64,000 nucleotides of DNA from CAIVVT01 sp963757265 (GCA_963757265.1 CAVWRA010000005.1:61361-125360), one strand, 5' to 3'. Positions 7,669-16,126 are shown, counted from the first letter of the stretch. Notes: generated from the sequence alone by a model not told the origin. Translations and numbers: made by a program.

Positions 7669-8205
7669 GTGATTGAGGGCGTTGATCTCATCCGCGCGGG
7701 GGCCGATGGACGCAAGGCCCCGGCGCTCGACCTGCTCGACCGGCTGGCGGCCGTGCTGGCTCGCCGGCTCGGTGTCTCAGCCCGCGTCAACGCGCCCATC
7801 TTCGACATCGCCTTTGCGGCCGATCCGGTTCGCGGGCAATACTACTCCTCTTCAGTTTTGGCAGCGTTGCCGGCGCCCACCGCGGGCCGCGCCGCTCTGG
7901 CCGTGACCGAGGTCGATCTCTATGTGCCTGTGTTGACGTTTGTGTTCGGCGAAGCTCAACTCGGCGGCCCGCGTGCCATCGTCTCCGTGCACCGGTTGCG
8001 CGACGAGTATTACGGCCAGCCCCGCGACGAAGCGAAGTTGGACGCGCGCCTGGCCAAGGAGGCGCTGCACGAGCTGGGCCACACCCTCGGTCTGCGCCAC
8101 TGCGACGACTGGCGTTGCGTGATGGCCTCCAGTCACGCCGTCGAGCGCCTGGATTTGAAGGAATGCCAGTATTGTCCACAATGCGCCAGGCGCATTGGCC
8201 GTTGA
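7669..8205 (+). CDS. Archaemetzincin-like zinc metalloprotease
   Basis: A 178-residue protein read from a GTG at 7669, 17 bases after the response regulator gene. It carries the full archaemetzincin signature: H134-E-L-G-H138-T-L-G-L-R-H144-C145, then C150 and M152 (the met-turn), and a C-terminal CQYCPQC with C169 and C172. The three histidines and Glu135 form the catalytic zinc site, and the four cysteines make the family's second, structural zinc site. Length fits the family (about 180). No signal peptide is seen, so it is cytoplasmic. The physiological substrate is unknown. It may be co-transcribed with the two-component genes. Its stop codon is one base from the 3' end of the convergent RNase R gene. 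Confidence 0.88.
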   Translation: MIEGVDLIRAGADGRKAPALDLLDRLAAVLARRLGVSARVNAPIFDIAFAADPVRGQYYSSSVLAALPAPTAGRAALAVTEVDLYVPVLTFVFGEAQLGGPRAIVSVHRLRDEYYGQPRDEAKLDARLAKEALHELGHTLGLRHCDDWRCVMASSHAVERLDLKECQYCPQCARRIGR

Positions 8206-8206
8206 T

Positions 8207-10519
8207 TCACCGCTTGCGCTTCCCCCGCTCCGGCTGCTCCGGCACCACCAGCGCGAACAGCAGTTTCTTCTCCTCCCCGTCCACGCGGTACAACCGCACC
8301 TGCACCCGGTCGCCGATGCGAATCTCGGCCTGGCTGCGTTCGGCCACGATCTTGCGCGTATTCTCCTGCCAGTTCCAGCGCCCGCCCGGCAGCGTATCGA
8401 TCAGCACCAGCCCTTCGACGAACAGATCGTCGAGTTCGACAAAAAAGCCGAACTTCGTCGTGCTGATCACCAGGGCGGGGAAGTCGTCGCCCACGCGTTC
8501 CGCCATGAAGCGGATCTTCTTCCACTCCACCAGGTCCCGTTCGGCCTCGGCCGCACGCCGCTCGGTGTCGGAACAGATTTGAGCCACCGGCTCCAGCGGG
8601 CCTTCATCGTAAAGACGCCCGTCCAGCAGGCCGCCCAGCAGCCGGTGCACGATCAGGTCCGGGTAACGCCGGATGGGCGACGTGAAGTGCGTGTAGCACT
8701 TCGCGGCCAGCGCGAAGTGCCCGGCGTTGATCGCGCTGTAGCGCGCCTGCTTGAGAGACCGCAGCATCAGGTAGTTGAGAATGCGCTCCTCGGGCCTTCC
8801 TGCGAGCTTCTCCACCAGCTTCTGATACATCCGCGACGTCACCTGGAAACGCTCGTCGGCGCGCACGATGTCCTTGCGGATCTTGCGGCCGTCGCTCTTG
8901 CGATCCACCACGCCGAAGCGTTTCACCGGAATCGCGCCGATCCCCAGCGTGTGTCCGAAGCGCAGCGCCAGCTCTTCGAACTCCAGCACGCGCTGTGGGT
9001 CCGGGGGCTCGTGGACGCGGTAGATCGACTCTTCCAGGTGCGCCTCCAGGTGCCCCGCGACGGCTTCATTCGCCGTCAGCATGAACTCCTCGATGATGCG
9101 GTGGGCGAACAACCGTTCGCTGCGCCGGATGCCCGTCATCGCGCCCTGCTCGTTGAACTCGATCAGCGGCTCCGGCAGGTCGAAATCGATCGCTCCGCGC
9201 TTATACCGCCGCCGCTGCAGGATCTCCGCCAGCTCCTTCATCAGCTCGAAGCGTTCGACCAGCGACGCGTAGCGCTCGCGCTGACCCGCATCGCCATCCA
9301 GCACGAGCTGCACGTTGGTGTACGTCATGCGCTCGGCGCTGCGGATCACGCCGCGACAGAACTGCTGCGCGACGGCTTCACCCGTCCGGTCGATCTCGAT
9401 CAGCGCCGACAACACCAGCCGGTCCACGCCCGGCTTCAGCGAGCAGATTCCGGTGCTCAATTCCAGCGGCAACATCGGCACCGCCCGGTCGGGGAAGTAA
9501 ACGCTGGTCCCGCGGCGCAGCGCCTCGCGGTCGATCGGCGTCCCGGGCCGCACGTAATGGCTCACGTCGGCGATGTGCACGTGCAGCAGATAGCGGCCAT
9601 TCAACAGCCGTTCCACCCACACCGCATCGTCGAAATCGCGCGCCGTTTCGCCGTCGATCGTGACGCAGGCCAGCTCGCGGAAATCGCGCCGACCGCGCAA
9701 CTCCTCGGCCGTGATCGTCGGCGTGCAGCCTTCAGCCTGCTCCAGCACGTCGGCCGGAAAGCGGTGCGGCAGGTGATACTTGCGGATCGTCACCTCGACG
9801 TCCACGCCGAAATCGTCCGGATGGCCGAGGATCTCCACGACGCGGCCCACCGCGTTGTCGTTCTCGTCCTCCGGATATTCGACGATCTCGACGTTGACGA
9901 TCATCCCGTTCAGTTCTTCCGCGCTGCGGACCGCCGGCGCCGGCGATCCAATGCGGTCGGGCGTCGGCCCGGAGCCCGGCAGCTCCAGTCCCGCGGGAAT
10001 CAGAATCGACTGCCGGATGCGCGACTCGTGCGGCACCACGTAGTTCTCGCTCCGCCCCACGCGGAACTCGCCGACCACGGTCGGATGAGCGCGTTCCAGG
10101 ATCCGGACCACCTCGCCCTCGGCCCGTCCCTCGCGCCCCACGCGCCCGATGCGCACCAGCACGCGGTCGCCGTGCATGCCGCGCCCTTCCGCGCCCGGCG
10201 GCAGGAACACGTCCCCCCGCACGCTGCTCAGCGGCGTCTCGGGCGTCAGAAACCCGTAGCCGTCGCGATGCAGGTTCAGCCGCCCAATGGCGTACTCCTG
10301 CTGGCGCTCCGGCAGCGCATACTGGCCGCGGATTTCGATCAGCGCTCCGCGCCGCGCCAGCTCCTCCAGCATCTCTTCCAACTGCAGCCGTGCCTCGCCG
10401 CGCGCGCCCAGCTCGCGTGACAGCGTCTTGGCCGTCGCCCGCCCGTGCGGCGCGCCGGCGAGCCGCGACAAAATCTGCTGCTCCAGGGAAGGCTCATTGT
10501 GCGGAATCGTTCGCGCCAC
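8207..10519 (-). CDS. rnr: Ribonuclease R (RNB-family 3'-5' exoribonuclease)
   Basis: The product is about 770 residues (E. coli RNase R has 813). From the N-terminus come a winged-helix region, two cold-shock-type OB folds (DGYGFLTPE, then GDRVLVRIGR), the RNB catalytic domain with DFDDAVWVE and HIADVSHYVRPGTPIDREA (the Asp cluster that binds Mg2+), and SPIRRYPDLIVHRLL. An S1 domain (DDFPALVISTTKFGFFVELDD) and a basic tail (PERGKRKR) complete it. It degrades structured RNA from the 3' end. The start is uncertain: GTG at 10519 is used, but another GTG at 10552, abutting the divergent kinase gene, would add 11 residues. The frame stays open further upstream but overlaps that gene. Confidence 0.92.
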   Translation of the reverse strand: MARTIPHNEPSLEQQILSRLAGAPHGRATAKTLSRELGARGEARLQLEEMLEELARRGALIEIRGQYALPERQQEYAIGRLNLHRDGYGFLTPETPLSSVRGDVFLPPGAEGRGMHGDRVLVRIGRVGREGRAEGEVVRILERAHPTVVGEFRVGRSENYVVPHESRIRQSILIPAGLELPGSGPTPDRIGSPAPAVRSAEELNGMIVNVEIVEYPEDENDNAVGRVVEILGHPDDFGVDVEVTIRKYHLPHRFPADVLEQAEGCTPTITAEELRGRRDFRELACVTIDGETARDFDDAVWVERLLNGRYLLHVHIADVSHYVRPGTPIDREALRRGTSVYFPDRAVPMLPLELSTGICSLKPGVDRLVLSALIEIDRTGEAVAQQFCRGVIRSAERMTYTNVQLVLDGDAGQRERYASLVERFELMKELAEILQRRRYKRGAIDFDLPEPLIEFNEQGAMTGIRRSERLFAHRIIEEFMLTANEAVAGHLEAHLEESIYRVHEPPDPQRVLEFEELALRFGHTLGIGAIPVKRFGVVDRKSDGRKIRKDIVRADERFQVTSRMYQKLVEKLAGRPEERILNYLMLRSLKQARYSAINAGHFALAAKCYTHFTSPIRRYPDLIVHRLLGGLLDGRLYDEGPLEPVAQICSDTERRAAEAERDLVEWKKIRFMAERVGDDFPALVISTTKFGFFVELDDLFVEGLVLIDTLPGGRWNWQENTRKIVAERSQAEIRIGDRVQVRLYRVDGEEKKLLFALVVPEQPERGKRKR

Positions 10520-10552
10520 ACAGGTAGTATAGGGCGTAGTATAAGGGTCCAC

Positions 10553-11035
10553 ATGGAGCTCCTTACCGTCGCCCTCGAGATTCCCGAGAATGCCAACGTC
10601 ATTCTCGGCCAGAGCCACTTCATCAAGACCGTCGAGGATCTCTACGAGGCCGTCGTCAACACCGTGCCGCAGGCCCGCTTCGGCATCGCCTTCTGCGAAG
10701 CTTCCGGCGCGTGCCTGATCCGCGCCGAGGGCAACGACGAGGACCTCAAGGCCGCCGCGATCCGCAACGCCCAGGCCGTCGCCGCGGGTCACACCTTTGT
10801 CATCTGCGTGCGCGAGGCCTTCCCCATCAACCTGCTGACGCGCATTAAGGACGTCCCGGAAGTCGTCGGCTTGTTCTGCGCCAGCGCCAATCCGGTTGAG
10901 GTGATCGTCGCCCGGAGCGAGTCGGGACGCGGAGTCCTGGGCGTCATCGACGGCTCTTCGCCCAAAGGCGTCGAAGGCCCCGATGACGTCGAATGGCGTC
11001 ACAATCTGCTGCGCAAGTTCGGGTATAAGCGTTAG
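10553..11035 (+). CDS. Adenosine-specific kinase family protein
   Basis: The 160-residue protein begins MELLTVALEIPENANVILG and keeps the characteristic HFIKTVEDLYE, FGIAFCEASGACLIR and VCREAF/IKDVPEVVGLFCASANPVEV stretches of the small DUF193/adenosine-specific kinase family, which is common in archaea and scattered in bacteria. Structures of archaeal members bind adenosine or AMP, but a kinase role in vivo is not settled. It is divergent from RNase R with 33 bases between the two chosen starts. That gap contains TAGTAT and GTAGTATAAG elements that could serve as -10 boxes for both directions. No clear ribosome-binding site precedes the ATG, so the mRNA may be nearly leaderless. Confidence 0.85.
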   Translation: MELLTVALEIPENANVILGQSHFIKTVEDLYEAVVNTVPQARFGIAFCEASGACLIRAEGNDEDLKAAAIRNAQAVAAGHTFVICVREAFPINLLTRIKDVPEVVGLFCASANPVEVIVARSESGRGVLGVIDGSSPKGVEGPDDVEWRHNLLRKFGYKR

Positions 11036-11056
11036 TCGCGATCCCGCCGGACGCTG

Positions 11057-11410
11057 CTAGGTCGCGCGCGTAGCGGTGCCGGAGCTTCCGCGCAGGCTGC
11101 CATTGGATGGCGCCTCGGACACGACGCGAATCTTGCGCACGTATTCTTCAAACGCGTCGCGGCCCTTCATGGTGAGGCTGCAGATGGTCAGCGGGTATTT
11201 CCCCTTGAACGTCTTCTCAATCAGCACGTACGCGGCCTCTTCCAGCTTCGCCAGGTGGCTGGAGAGATTCCCTTGCGTCAGACCGCATTCCCGCTGCAAG
11301 TATAAAAAGTCCGCCTCCGTCACGGCGTACAGCACCGTCATGATCATCAGCCGCGCCGGCTCGTGGATGATCCGGTCCAGCGTCGCCAGGCCCTGTAAAT
11401 CCGGGGTCAC
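11057..11410 (-). CDS. Winged-helix transcriptional regulator (MarR/ArsR-like, HTH_34 type)
   Basis: A 117-residue protein read from GTG at 11410, which overlaps the stop of the upstream membrane protein gene (GTGA). LDRIIHEPARLMIMTVLYAV is the opening helix. ECGLTQGNLSSHLAKLEEAAYVLIEKTFKGKYP is the helix-turn-helix and wing of the one-domain regulators often paired with small membrane proteins or ABC transporters in acidobacteria. It likely represses its own two-gene operon through the palindrome at 12139-12155. The ligand is unknown. Confidence 0.85.
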   Translation of the reverse strand: MTPDLQGLATLDRIIHEPARLMIMTVLYAVTEADFLYLQRECGLTQGNLSSHLAKLEEAAYVLIEKTFKGKYPLTICSLTMKGRDAFEEYVRKIRVVSEAPSNGSLRGSSGTATRAT

Positions 11411-12117
11411 GCTACAGGCGCCTTCGCCGCCGGATTGTGGATGATATATCGAATCAGTGCGACGCTGCCGTCGAGCACCAGGAGCAAACCTCCGCCGGCG
11501 ACGAAATAGAACAAGCCGCCCATTCCCGTGACGCGGGATGCGGCAAAGATCGTGATGCAAAGGCCGAGTAGAGGGAATCCGGCCAGGAGGATCGGCGACG
11601 ATCGGTATTTCTTTCTTTCTGCCCAGACAACAGCCGCTATGAAAACGCCGGCGGCAGTGAAAAACCACGGATTTTTGAAAAACAAGATCCCGCCTAGAAG
11701 CAGCATCGCCGTGAGCGTAACCATGGTCCTCTTCCAGTCCGAAGGAACGCGCGACTCGTCCTGCGGCGGCAGTGGGGCTGCTGTGTGAGATGAGAGCCCC
11801 AACACCGTCAAAGTCGTCCTGTCTTCGGGAGGATACGGCGGGCGCACGTAACCGGTGCGCGGATACGTAATCTGCGTCTTGAGCCATTCCACAATCTCTT
11901 TCCCCCACACAATGACCACGAAGTACAGTCCCATACCGGCGAGCATCGCCGCCACGGAGATCGCATACAGTGCCCCTCCGGATCGGGGTTGGTAGAGGAA
12001 AGCGAACGCGACCGCGAGACACCCCAGGCCGCCGACCACGGTCGGTATGCCATCGGCGAACCAATAATGCCGCGCGCGTCGCCCGGCGTCGAGGATGGGG
12101 ACTTGAGACGAGCTCAC
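11407..12117 (-). CDS. Multi-pass membrane protein of unknown function, coupled to a winged-helix regulator
   Basis: A 236-residue protein read from GTG at 12117, chosen because AAAGGAA lies 6 bases upstream. A TTG at 12135 is possible but poorly placed. Two helices near residues 20-70 (VVGGLGCLAVAFAFLY and ISVAAMLAGMGLYFVVIVW) are followed by a cytosolic region with YPRTGYVRPPYP, then further helices at the C-terminus (MVTLTAMLLLGGILFF, FTAAGVFIAAVVW, ILLAGFPLLGLCITIFA, GLFYFVAGGGLLLVLDG). No catalytic motif is seen. The 4-base overlap with the regulator gene indicates one functional unit. It is probably a conserved acidobacterial family, with no assigned function. Confidence 0.75.
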   Translation of the reverse strand: MSSSQVPILDAGRRARHYWFADGIPTVVGGLGCLAVAFAFLYQPRSGGALYAISVAAMLAGMGLYFVVIVWGKEIVEWLKTQITYPRTGYVRPPYPPEDRTTLTVLGLSSHTAAPLPPQDESRVPSDWKRTMVTLTAMLLLGGILFFKNPWFFTAAGVFIAAVVWAERKKYRSSPILLAGFPLLGLCITIFAASRVTGMGGLFYFVAGGGLLLVLDGSVALIRYIIHNPAAKAPVA

Positions 12118-12138
12118 TTGCGATTCCTTTCGCAATTT

Positions 12139-12155
12139 AGTCTGCAGTACAAACT
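12139..12155. promoter_or_regulatory. Palindromic operator candidate upstream of the membrane protein/regulator operon
   Basis: On the minus strand the site reads AGTTTGTA-C-TGCAGACT, a 17-bp near-perfect palindrome whose half-sites differ only by two transitions. It sits 22 bases upstream of the GTG start at 12117. A -35-like TTGACA (minus strand, 12162-12167) lies just before it, with no strong -10, and the palindrome would overlap the -10 region. That position suits autorepression by the winged-helix regulator. Confidence 0.5.
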
Positions 12156-12223
12156 ATATTGTGTCAAGAGAAATCTCTCATTTCCACAATCGACCCGGCT
12201 GGACTCCGGCAGTTTACACCCGC

Positions 12224-12252
12224 CGCAAGTGCCCGAAACCTAACCGCGGAAC
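12224..12252. repeat. 29-bp dispersed repeat, copy A
   Basis: CGCAAGTGCCCGAAACCTAA followed by CCGCGGAAC. A second copy, differing at two positions (both transitions), lies at 14148-14176, about 1.9 kb away. In copy B it forms the end of a small ORF and its stop codon. Here it is in non-coding sequence, so copy A may be the trace of a decayed paralogue. Confidence 0.7.
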
Positions 12253-13084
12253 GAGTGCGCGATCGGGATCGACCCGCCGCGGCGCATGAACGCTCTTGCG
12301 CCCACAGGCTTTCCCCGCAGACTCCGGCTCCCGGCGGCCGGGGGCGCTTCCATTGCTCGGCCCGGCGGACGTACGCTCCACAAGGCAAGTGTCAAAGTTT
12401 GACCGTTTTTGAACGAGGAATCAATAGGTTACAGACAAGAAATGGTCAAAATCGACCATCCGGCTCCCATCGGCCCGCTCGATCCGCCGCTTGGGAAACG
12501 CACACGTTTGCGCCTGAGGGCAGCCTCACGGCTGCACTGGTGAAACACATGGGCCAGCCCGGATGTTTCACCAACGATCGGCTGCGGCGAGCGGTCGGGC
12601 CGCATCTACTTTGTTGCACTGGGCCCAGAGGGCACCCCCCGTCCTCAACGTAGGAGCCAAGTACGCCTGCGGGCGGCTCGCAAGCGCGCCTCGTGGCGTT
12701 ACTTGATGTTGGGGCCCTCTCATCGCGCCTCGCTCCGATCGTGGTGCAACATCCGGGCTAGAGTCGAGGCTGACTGGGTGGTTCGGGAAGAAGAGGCGAT
12801 CCCTGGACCCGATCACGGCCATCCGGCGGGACCTGCGAAGCTTACGTTCCAGCACCCACCGCGCCGCGACCGTGAGCGGTTGCGTTGTTCCCGCGCCGCG
12901 ACCGCCCTCGCGCGGGGGACCCCAAGGCCCGCTCATCCCCAACCACGGCCGCTTGCGCCTCTCCCGAATGGCGCGGCCAGCGCTTCCGCCTCTCCCCGGC
13001 GGCCTGCTCGAACGCCCTCCGGTACCCCCGCCAACCCCGCCAAAACCGCGTCATTTCCCTCTCCCGCCGAAATCGCGTTAATTT

Positions 13085-13106
13085 CGCTAAGTCCTTTAGA
13101 AAACCA
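13085..13106. repeat. 22-bp direct repeat, copy 1
   Basis: CGCTAAGTCCTTTAGAAAAC plus CA occurs here and identically at 13420-13441, 335 bases apart. Both copies are followed within about 90 bases by an ACGGTG/CACGGTG palindrome and the phrase GTTTTTCGCG, so a larger diverged unit is duplicated. Confidence 0.75.
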
Positions 13107-13148
13107 TACTTGCACGGTGGACACGTTTTTCGCGTAAAAATGGACATG

Positions 13149-13356
13149 TTAATGTTTGTAAGTCCAATGATTGCAACACATCCGCCATGGCGCCCGGTGC
13201 ACCGTGTTAATGTGGCCTCTTAATGTTCGTAACTCTAATCATTGCAACACATCCACCGTGACGCACGGTGAACGATGTTAATGTTCGTCGAAATGCACTT
13301 GAAATTGACTTAAGTCCTGTATTTGCAATAGATCCACCGTGAGGTGCCGGGGCGAT
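13149..13356. repeat. Diverged tandem repeat, about 71-bp period, two to three copies
   Basis: TTAATGTTTGTAAGTCCAAT then GATTGCAACACATCC starts at 13149. A related copy, TTAATGTTCGTAACTCTAAT then CATTGCAACACATCC, starts at 13220. A third partial copy (TTGCAATAGATCCACCGTG) lies near 13323. Each copy is followed by an inverted repeat around CACCGTG/CACGGTG, perfect in the middle copy (CACCGTG-ACG-CACGGTG). The units are non-coding. Confidence 0.65.
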
Positions 13357-13419
13357 CGCGTAAGCCATTTAAAATCAGATGCTTGCGCACACCACGCGCC
13401 CGCGTTTTCCGCTCGTTTC

Positions 13420-13441
13420 CGCTAAGTCCTTTAGAAAACCA
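13420..13441. repeat. 22-bp direct repeat, copy 2
   Basis: Identical to 13085-13106. It is followed by a hairpin CACGGT-GAAA-ACCGTG near 13487-13502 and then GTTTTTCGCGG. Confidence 0.75.
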
Positions 13442-13987
13442 CGATTACAAGAAATGGCAAGAAACCGCATTTTCCACGGTCGGCACACGGTGAAAACCGT
13501 GTTTTTCGCGGTGAATTCGTGCCGGCGCAATTCAATTCCACGCCGGAATCGCCCTGAGCGGCAGGCTGCGGCCGACCCTGGGCGACCGCCTCACCCGGCC
13601 GACCCACAGGCGAATGCCAGACGAACAGACCAACCACCAGGCCCGCCGCAACCGGAGGACTCAAGCGCCTGAAACGCGCCTAAGCGACCCGCAGCCGTTT
13701 GAGCTTGATGCGGCCCGCCGACAGAGGGCAGAGGGGCCGAAAACGCGGGTGACAGGCACCGCTGTCCACGCGGCGGCGAGGGGCGTTGCGGAGTTGGGGG
13801 AGAGGGAGCCTTGGGACAGCGCAGCCAGCCACCGGTTTTCGGATAGCGCCTTTCCCCCTTTGCAGACGGCCCTTGGCGTTGCTCATGCTGCCGCTGTTCA
13901 CCGTGGCCGAATCGTAGACGAAGTGCGTGTCGAAATCAGCGATTGCACAGTCGTCGAGGCGCCGGCATGTGCCATGCTGGAGTTGCT

Positions 13988-14167
13988 ATGCGCGACCCGG
14001 AGGTCATCGAAACCGAGCTGATGGAAATCAGCGCCATCGCCGACGACTCCATCAAGCTCGAGCGCATCATTGCCTGGTGCGCGTCGCATCCCGACGAAGT
14101 TCCGTTCGCTTTGCATCAGCTCCTGCGCCGGCGCGAGAAGCACCCGTCGCAAGCGCCCGAAACTTAA
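13988..14167 (+). CDS. Small hypothetical protein (59 aa)
   Basis: An ATG at 13988 follows a CTGGAG ribosome-binding site by about 6 bases. The 59-residue product (RDPEVIETELMEISAIADD, then KLERIIAWCASHPDEVPFAL) has a balanced, helical, protein-like composition, unlike the Arg/Pro-rich noise around it. I recognise no family. Its last codons and stop lie inside copy B of the 29-bp repeat, whose other copy at 12224 is in non-coding sequence. This suggests a gene that has been duplicated and partly lost in this region. It could itself be a remnant of a longer gene. Confidence 0.45.
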   Translation: MRDPEVIETELMEISAIADDSIKLERIIAWCASHPDEVPFALHQLLRRREKHPSQAPET

Positions 14168-14176
14168 CCGCGGAAC
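14148..14176. repeat. 29-bp dispersed repeat, copy B
   Basis: It matches 27 of 29 bases of the copy at 12224-12252 and covers the C-terminal codons and stop of the small ORF at 13988-14167. Confidence 0.7.
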
Positions 14177-14362
14177 CGTCCCTGGATTCTGGATTGAGCC
14201 GGACCTGGCGGTCCGGCGCAGACGTGGCCGTCTGCCCCACTGCACGCAACCGCTCCTTGCAGTGGCGGCTCGAATGCGTGCGGCGGGCGCAGGGCGGGCG
14301 CAGGGGTTGGGGGCCGGTGGGCGGCGGAGGCGGGCTGGACGGGTTAGTTCATAGGGGAGTGG

Positions 14363-15328
14363 CTAGGCGGCGCGCTCGGGGGCGGGCTTAGGGGTGGGTT
14401 TGGCGGGGTGGGGCGGGGGTGTGGATTGCATTTTTGGAGGAACAAAGCTAAATGTCGAGTTTGGCTTGTGGATTGATGGGGTTGCAGGGGGCATTTCGTG
14501 GCTTTCGTGGCCGTTTGGAGGCTCTGGGAGCGGGGCGGCGGGGGCGTCCACGGCGGGAGCATCCGGGGCGGGCGCATCGGCGCTGGGAGCGGACGGTGAG
14601 TCGGGTGAGGGCGAGCCGGCATCCGCAGCGGGAGCATCCAGGGCGGGCGAATCGGCGCTGGGAGCGGAGGGCGCGTCGGGAGAATCGGGCGTGGGAGGAG
14701 CGGCCTCGTCGGCGTCCGGGGTGGCGATGGTGTCGCAAAAGGCGGGGGGTTCGTCAACGCGGTAGGCCATGGAGTCGGGCGGCAGGGTGGAGACCTCCAT
14801 CCAGGGCTCGGAGGCGGCGTCGGGAGCGGCGCGGCGCTCGGATTGGAGGTCGGTGAGGAGGCGCAGGGTGGAGTCGGCGGCGCGGCGGAGGCGGTGCTGG
14901 AGCAGCTCCACGCGCTCGAGTGGGGTTTCGCCTTTGTAGTGGCGGAACTGCGAGTGCAGCTCGGTGCTGCAGGCTAAGAAGGCCTGCTGTTCGGGGATGG
15001 GGCTGTCGAGGCGGCGGTCGGCCTGTTCGATGGTGTCAACCAGGAAGGCGCGTTCCAGGCGTTCGAGGCGGCGCAGCTTCCACAGGTCCTTGACGAGGCG
15101 ATGGACGAGCTCGATTTCGACGGCGCCGGCGGGGCGCAGGTCGGCGAGGTAGTCGGCCAGGGTGGCGTGGTAGTCGGCGGGGTCCTCGAAGTCGGTCAGG
15201 GCGACGCGGCCGTAGAAGCCGTGGGTGAGGGCGTTGGCGGTGACGGCGCCGCGGCCGCGGGAGGTGCGGGGGCCGGTGGAACATTGCGCGTTGCGGCGGC
15301 TGGAGGCGCGCCGGAGTGGTGTCGACAT
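14363..15328 (-). CDS. STGPRT/NALTHGF-family protein with Pro/Ala/Asp-rich tail
   Basis: An ATG at 15328 follows an AAGGAG site and gives 321 residues. The N-terminus carries RRNAQCSTGPRTSRGRGAVTANALTHGFYG, the local form of the N-x-x-x-STGPRTxxGKxxxxxNALKHGL motif. I recall this motif in large paralogous families in acidobacteria and planctomycetes, with unknown function. A helical middle follows (residues ~50-190, with HRLVKDLWKLRRLERLERAF). From about residue 210 the chain is a low-complexity tail of Ala-Pro-Asp-Ser repeats, matched by G+C-rich DNA repeats at 14530-14700. The tail is probably disordered. It is flanked by gene-poor sequence on both sides, as expected of a dispersed element. 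Confidence 0.65.
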   Translation of the reverse strand: MSTPLRRASSRRNAQCSTGPRTSRGRGAVTANALTHGFYGRVALTDFEDPADYHATLADYLADLRPAGAVEIELVHRLVKDLWKLRRLERLERAFLVDTIEQADRRLDSPIPEQQAFLACSTELHSQFRHYKGETPLERVELLQHRLRRAADSTLRLLTDLQSERRAAPDAASEPWMEVSTLPPDSMAYRVDEPPAFCDTIATPDADEAAPPTPDSPDAPSAPSADSPALDAPAADAGSPSPDSPSAPSADAPAPDAPAVDAPAAPLPEPPNGHESHEMPPATPSIHKPNSTFSFVPPKMQSTPPPHPAKPTPKPAPERAA

Positions 15329-16126
15329 GGTGAACTCCTTTCGAAATGGCGCGGCGGCTCCCAGGCGGGAGCCGGCGGCGCGGCGGACGTGGGGAGTGTA
15401 CAGCGGGGGTGCAAGGGAAGGCGCGGGCGGAATTTGCAAGTTATTGAAAATGGAGATGATTGCGGGGAGGGTGAGGGCGTGAATGCCTCATGCCGCCCCT
15501 ACGGGATCGGCACAACGAGGGCTGAGGAAGCCGATCCGCGGCTCCTGGCGCAGCCCCGAGGACTGACAGGGTGTCAAATCGCTGAACTGGTGATTCTGTG
15601 TCTGTAATAAATCGGCTTCTGCGAGGGACCGGGGTGCGGCGGGGGGCGGAATGGGCGGGGCGGCGGTGGTGCGCAGGCGCGGCGGGGTGGGGTGGCAAAC
15701 AGGGACGGAGGGAAATGTTTGGGATTGCATTTGATCCGTCCCAGCGGCAATTGCGGCTCAAAGAACACGGACTTATTCGTCGCAATTGCATGCGAACGCG
15801 AGCGCGCGGCTGCGTGCAAGTCTTTGTTAATCAGTCTTTTACATGGCAGAAGGAGGCGCGGCGAGCTGATCGGCCGACGAGGGCTGCAAAGGCCATGGCC
15901 GCGTAATGATTCAGTAACTATCCTTTTTTCAATAGGTTAGCGGAGGGACGGATCAGGACGTCCCTGGCTCCTGGCTCAGGACGTCCCTGGCTCCTGGCTC
16001 CTGGCTCCGGGGATTGCGGTTGTACCGCGCGCCGCGCTTCATTGCAATAAAAAAGATTGCAAAAGGATTTAAAAGGAGCAATACTGGACCTTCCTGCTCC
16101 TTGTGAGCGTGGAAAGAAAGGATTTC
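15329..16126. other. Gene-free stretch between STGPRT-family and DUF2130 genes
   Basis: About 800 bases with no supported gene. The ORFs here are short, and opposing frames give Arg/Gly-rich translations. The part from 15,780 on is more AT-rich. It contains a short tandem repeat at 15953-16018. Confidence 0.55.
15953..16018. repeat. Short tandem repeat, 23-bp period
   Basis: TCAGGACGTCCCTGGCTCCT plus GGC is repeated at 15953 and 15976, followed by two further CTCCTGGCTC sub-units. It lies just upstream of the lower-G+C DUF2130/ParB island and may mark its left boundary. Confidence 0.7.

Larger units (their letters stand above)
12253..13987. other. Gene-poor stretch with repeats and no supported CDS
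   Basis: About 1.7 kb with ORFs on both strands whose translations are Arg/Pro-rich and resemble no protein I recognise. It holds short palindromes, for example GTCAAAGTTTGAC near 12390 and ATGGTC-AAAATC-GACCAT near 12443. AT-rich repeat clusters start at about 13080. It looks like non-coding or decayed accessory DNA. Confidence 0.6.

Noticed and set aside
12568..12942. Minus-strand ORF in the gene-poor region
   Set aside because: Arg/Gly/Pro-rich translation of G+C-rich DNA with no recognisable family. It overlaps other equally plausible ORFs.
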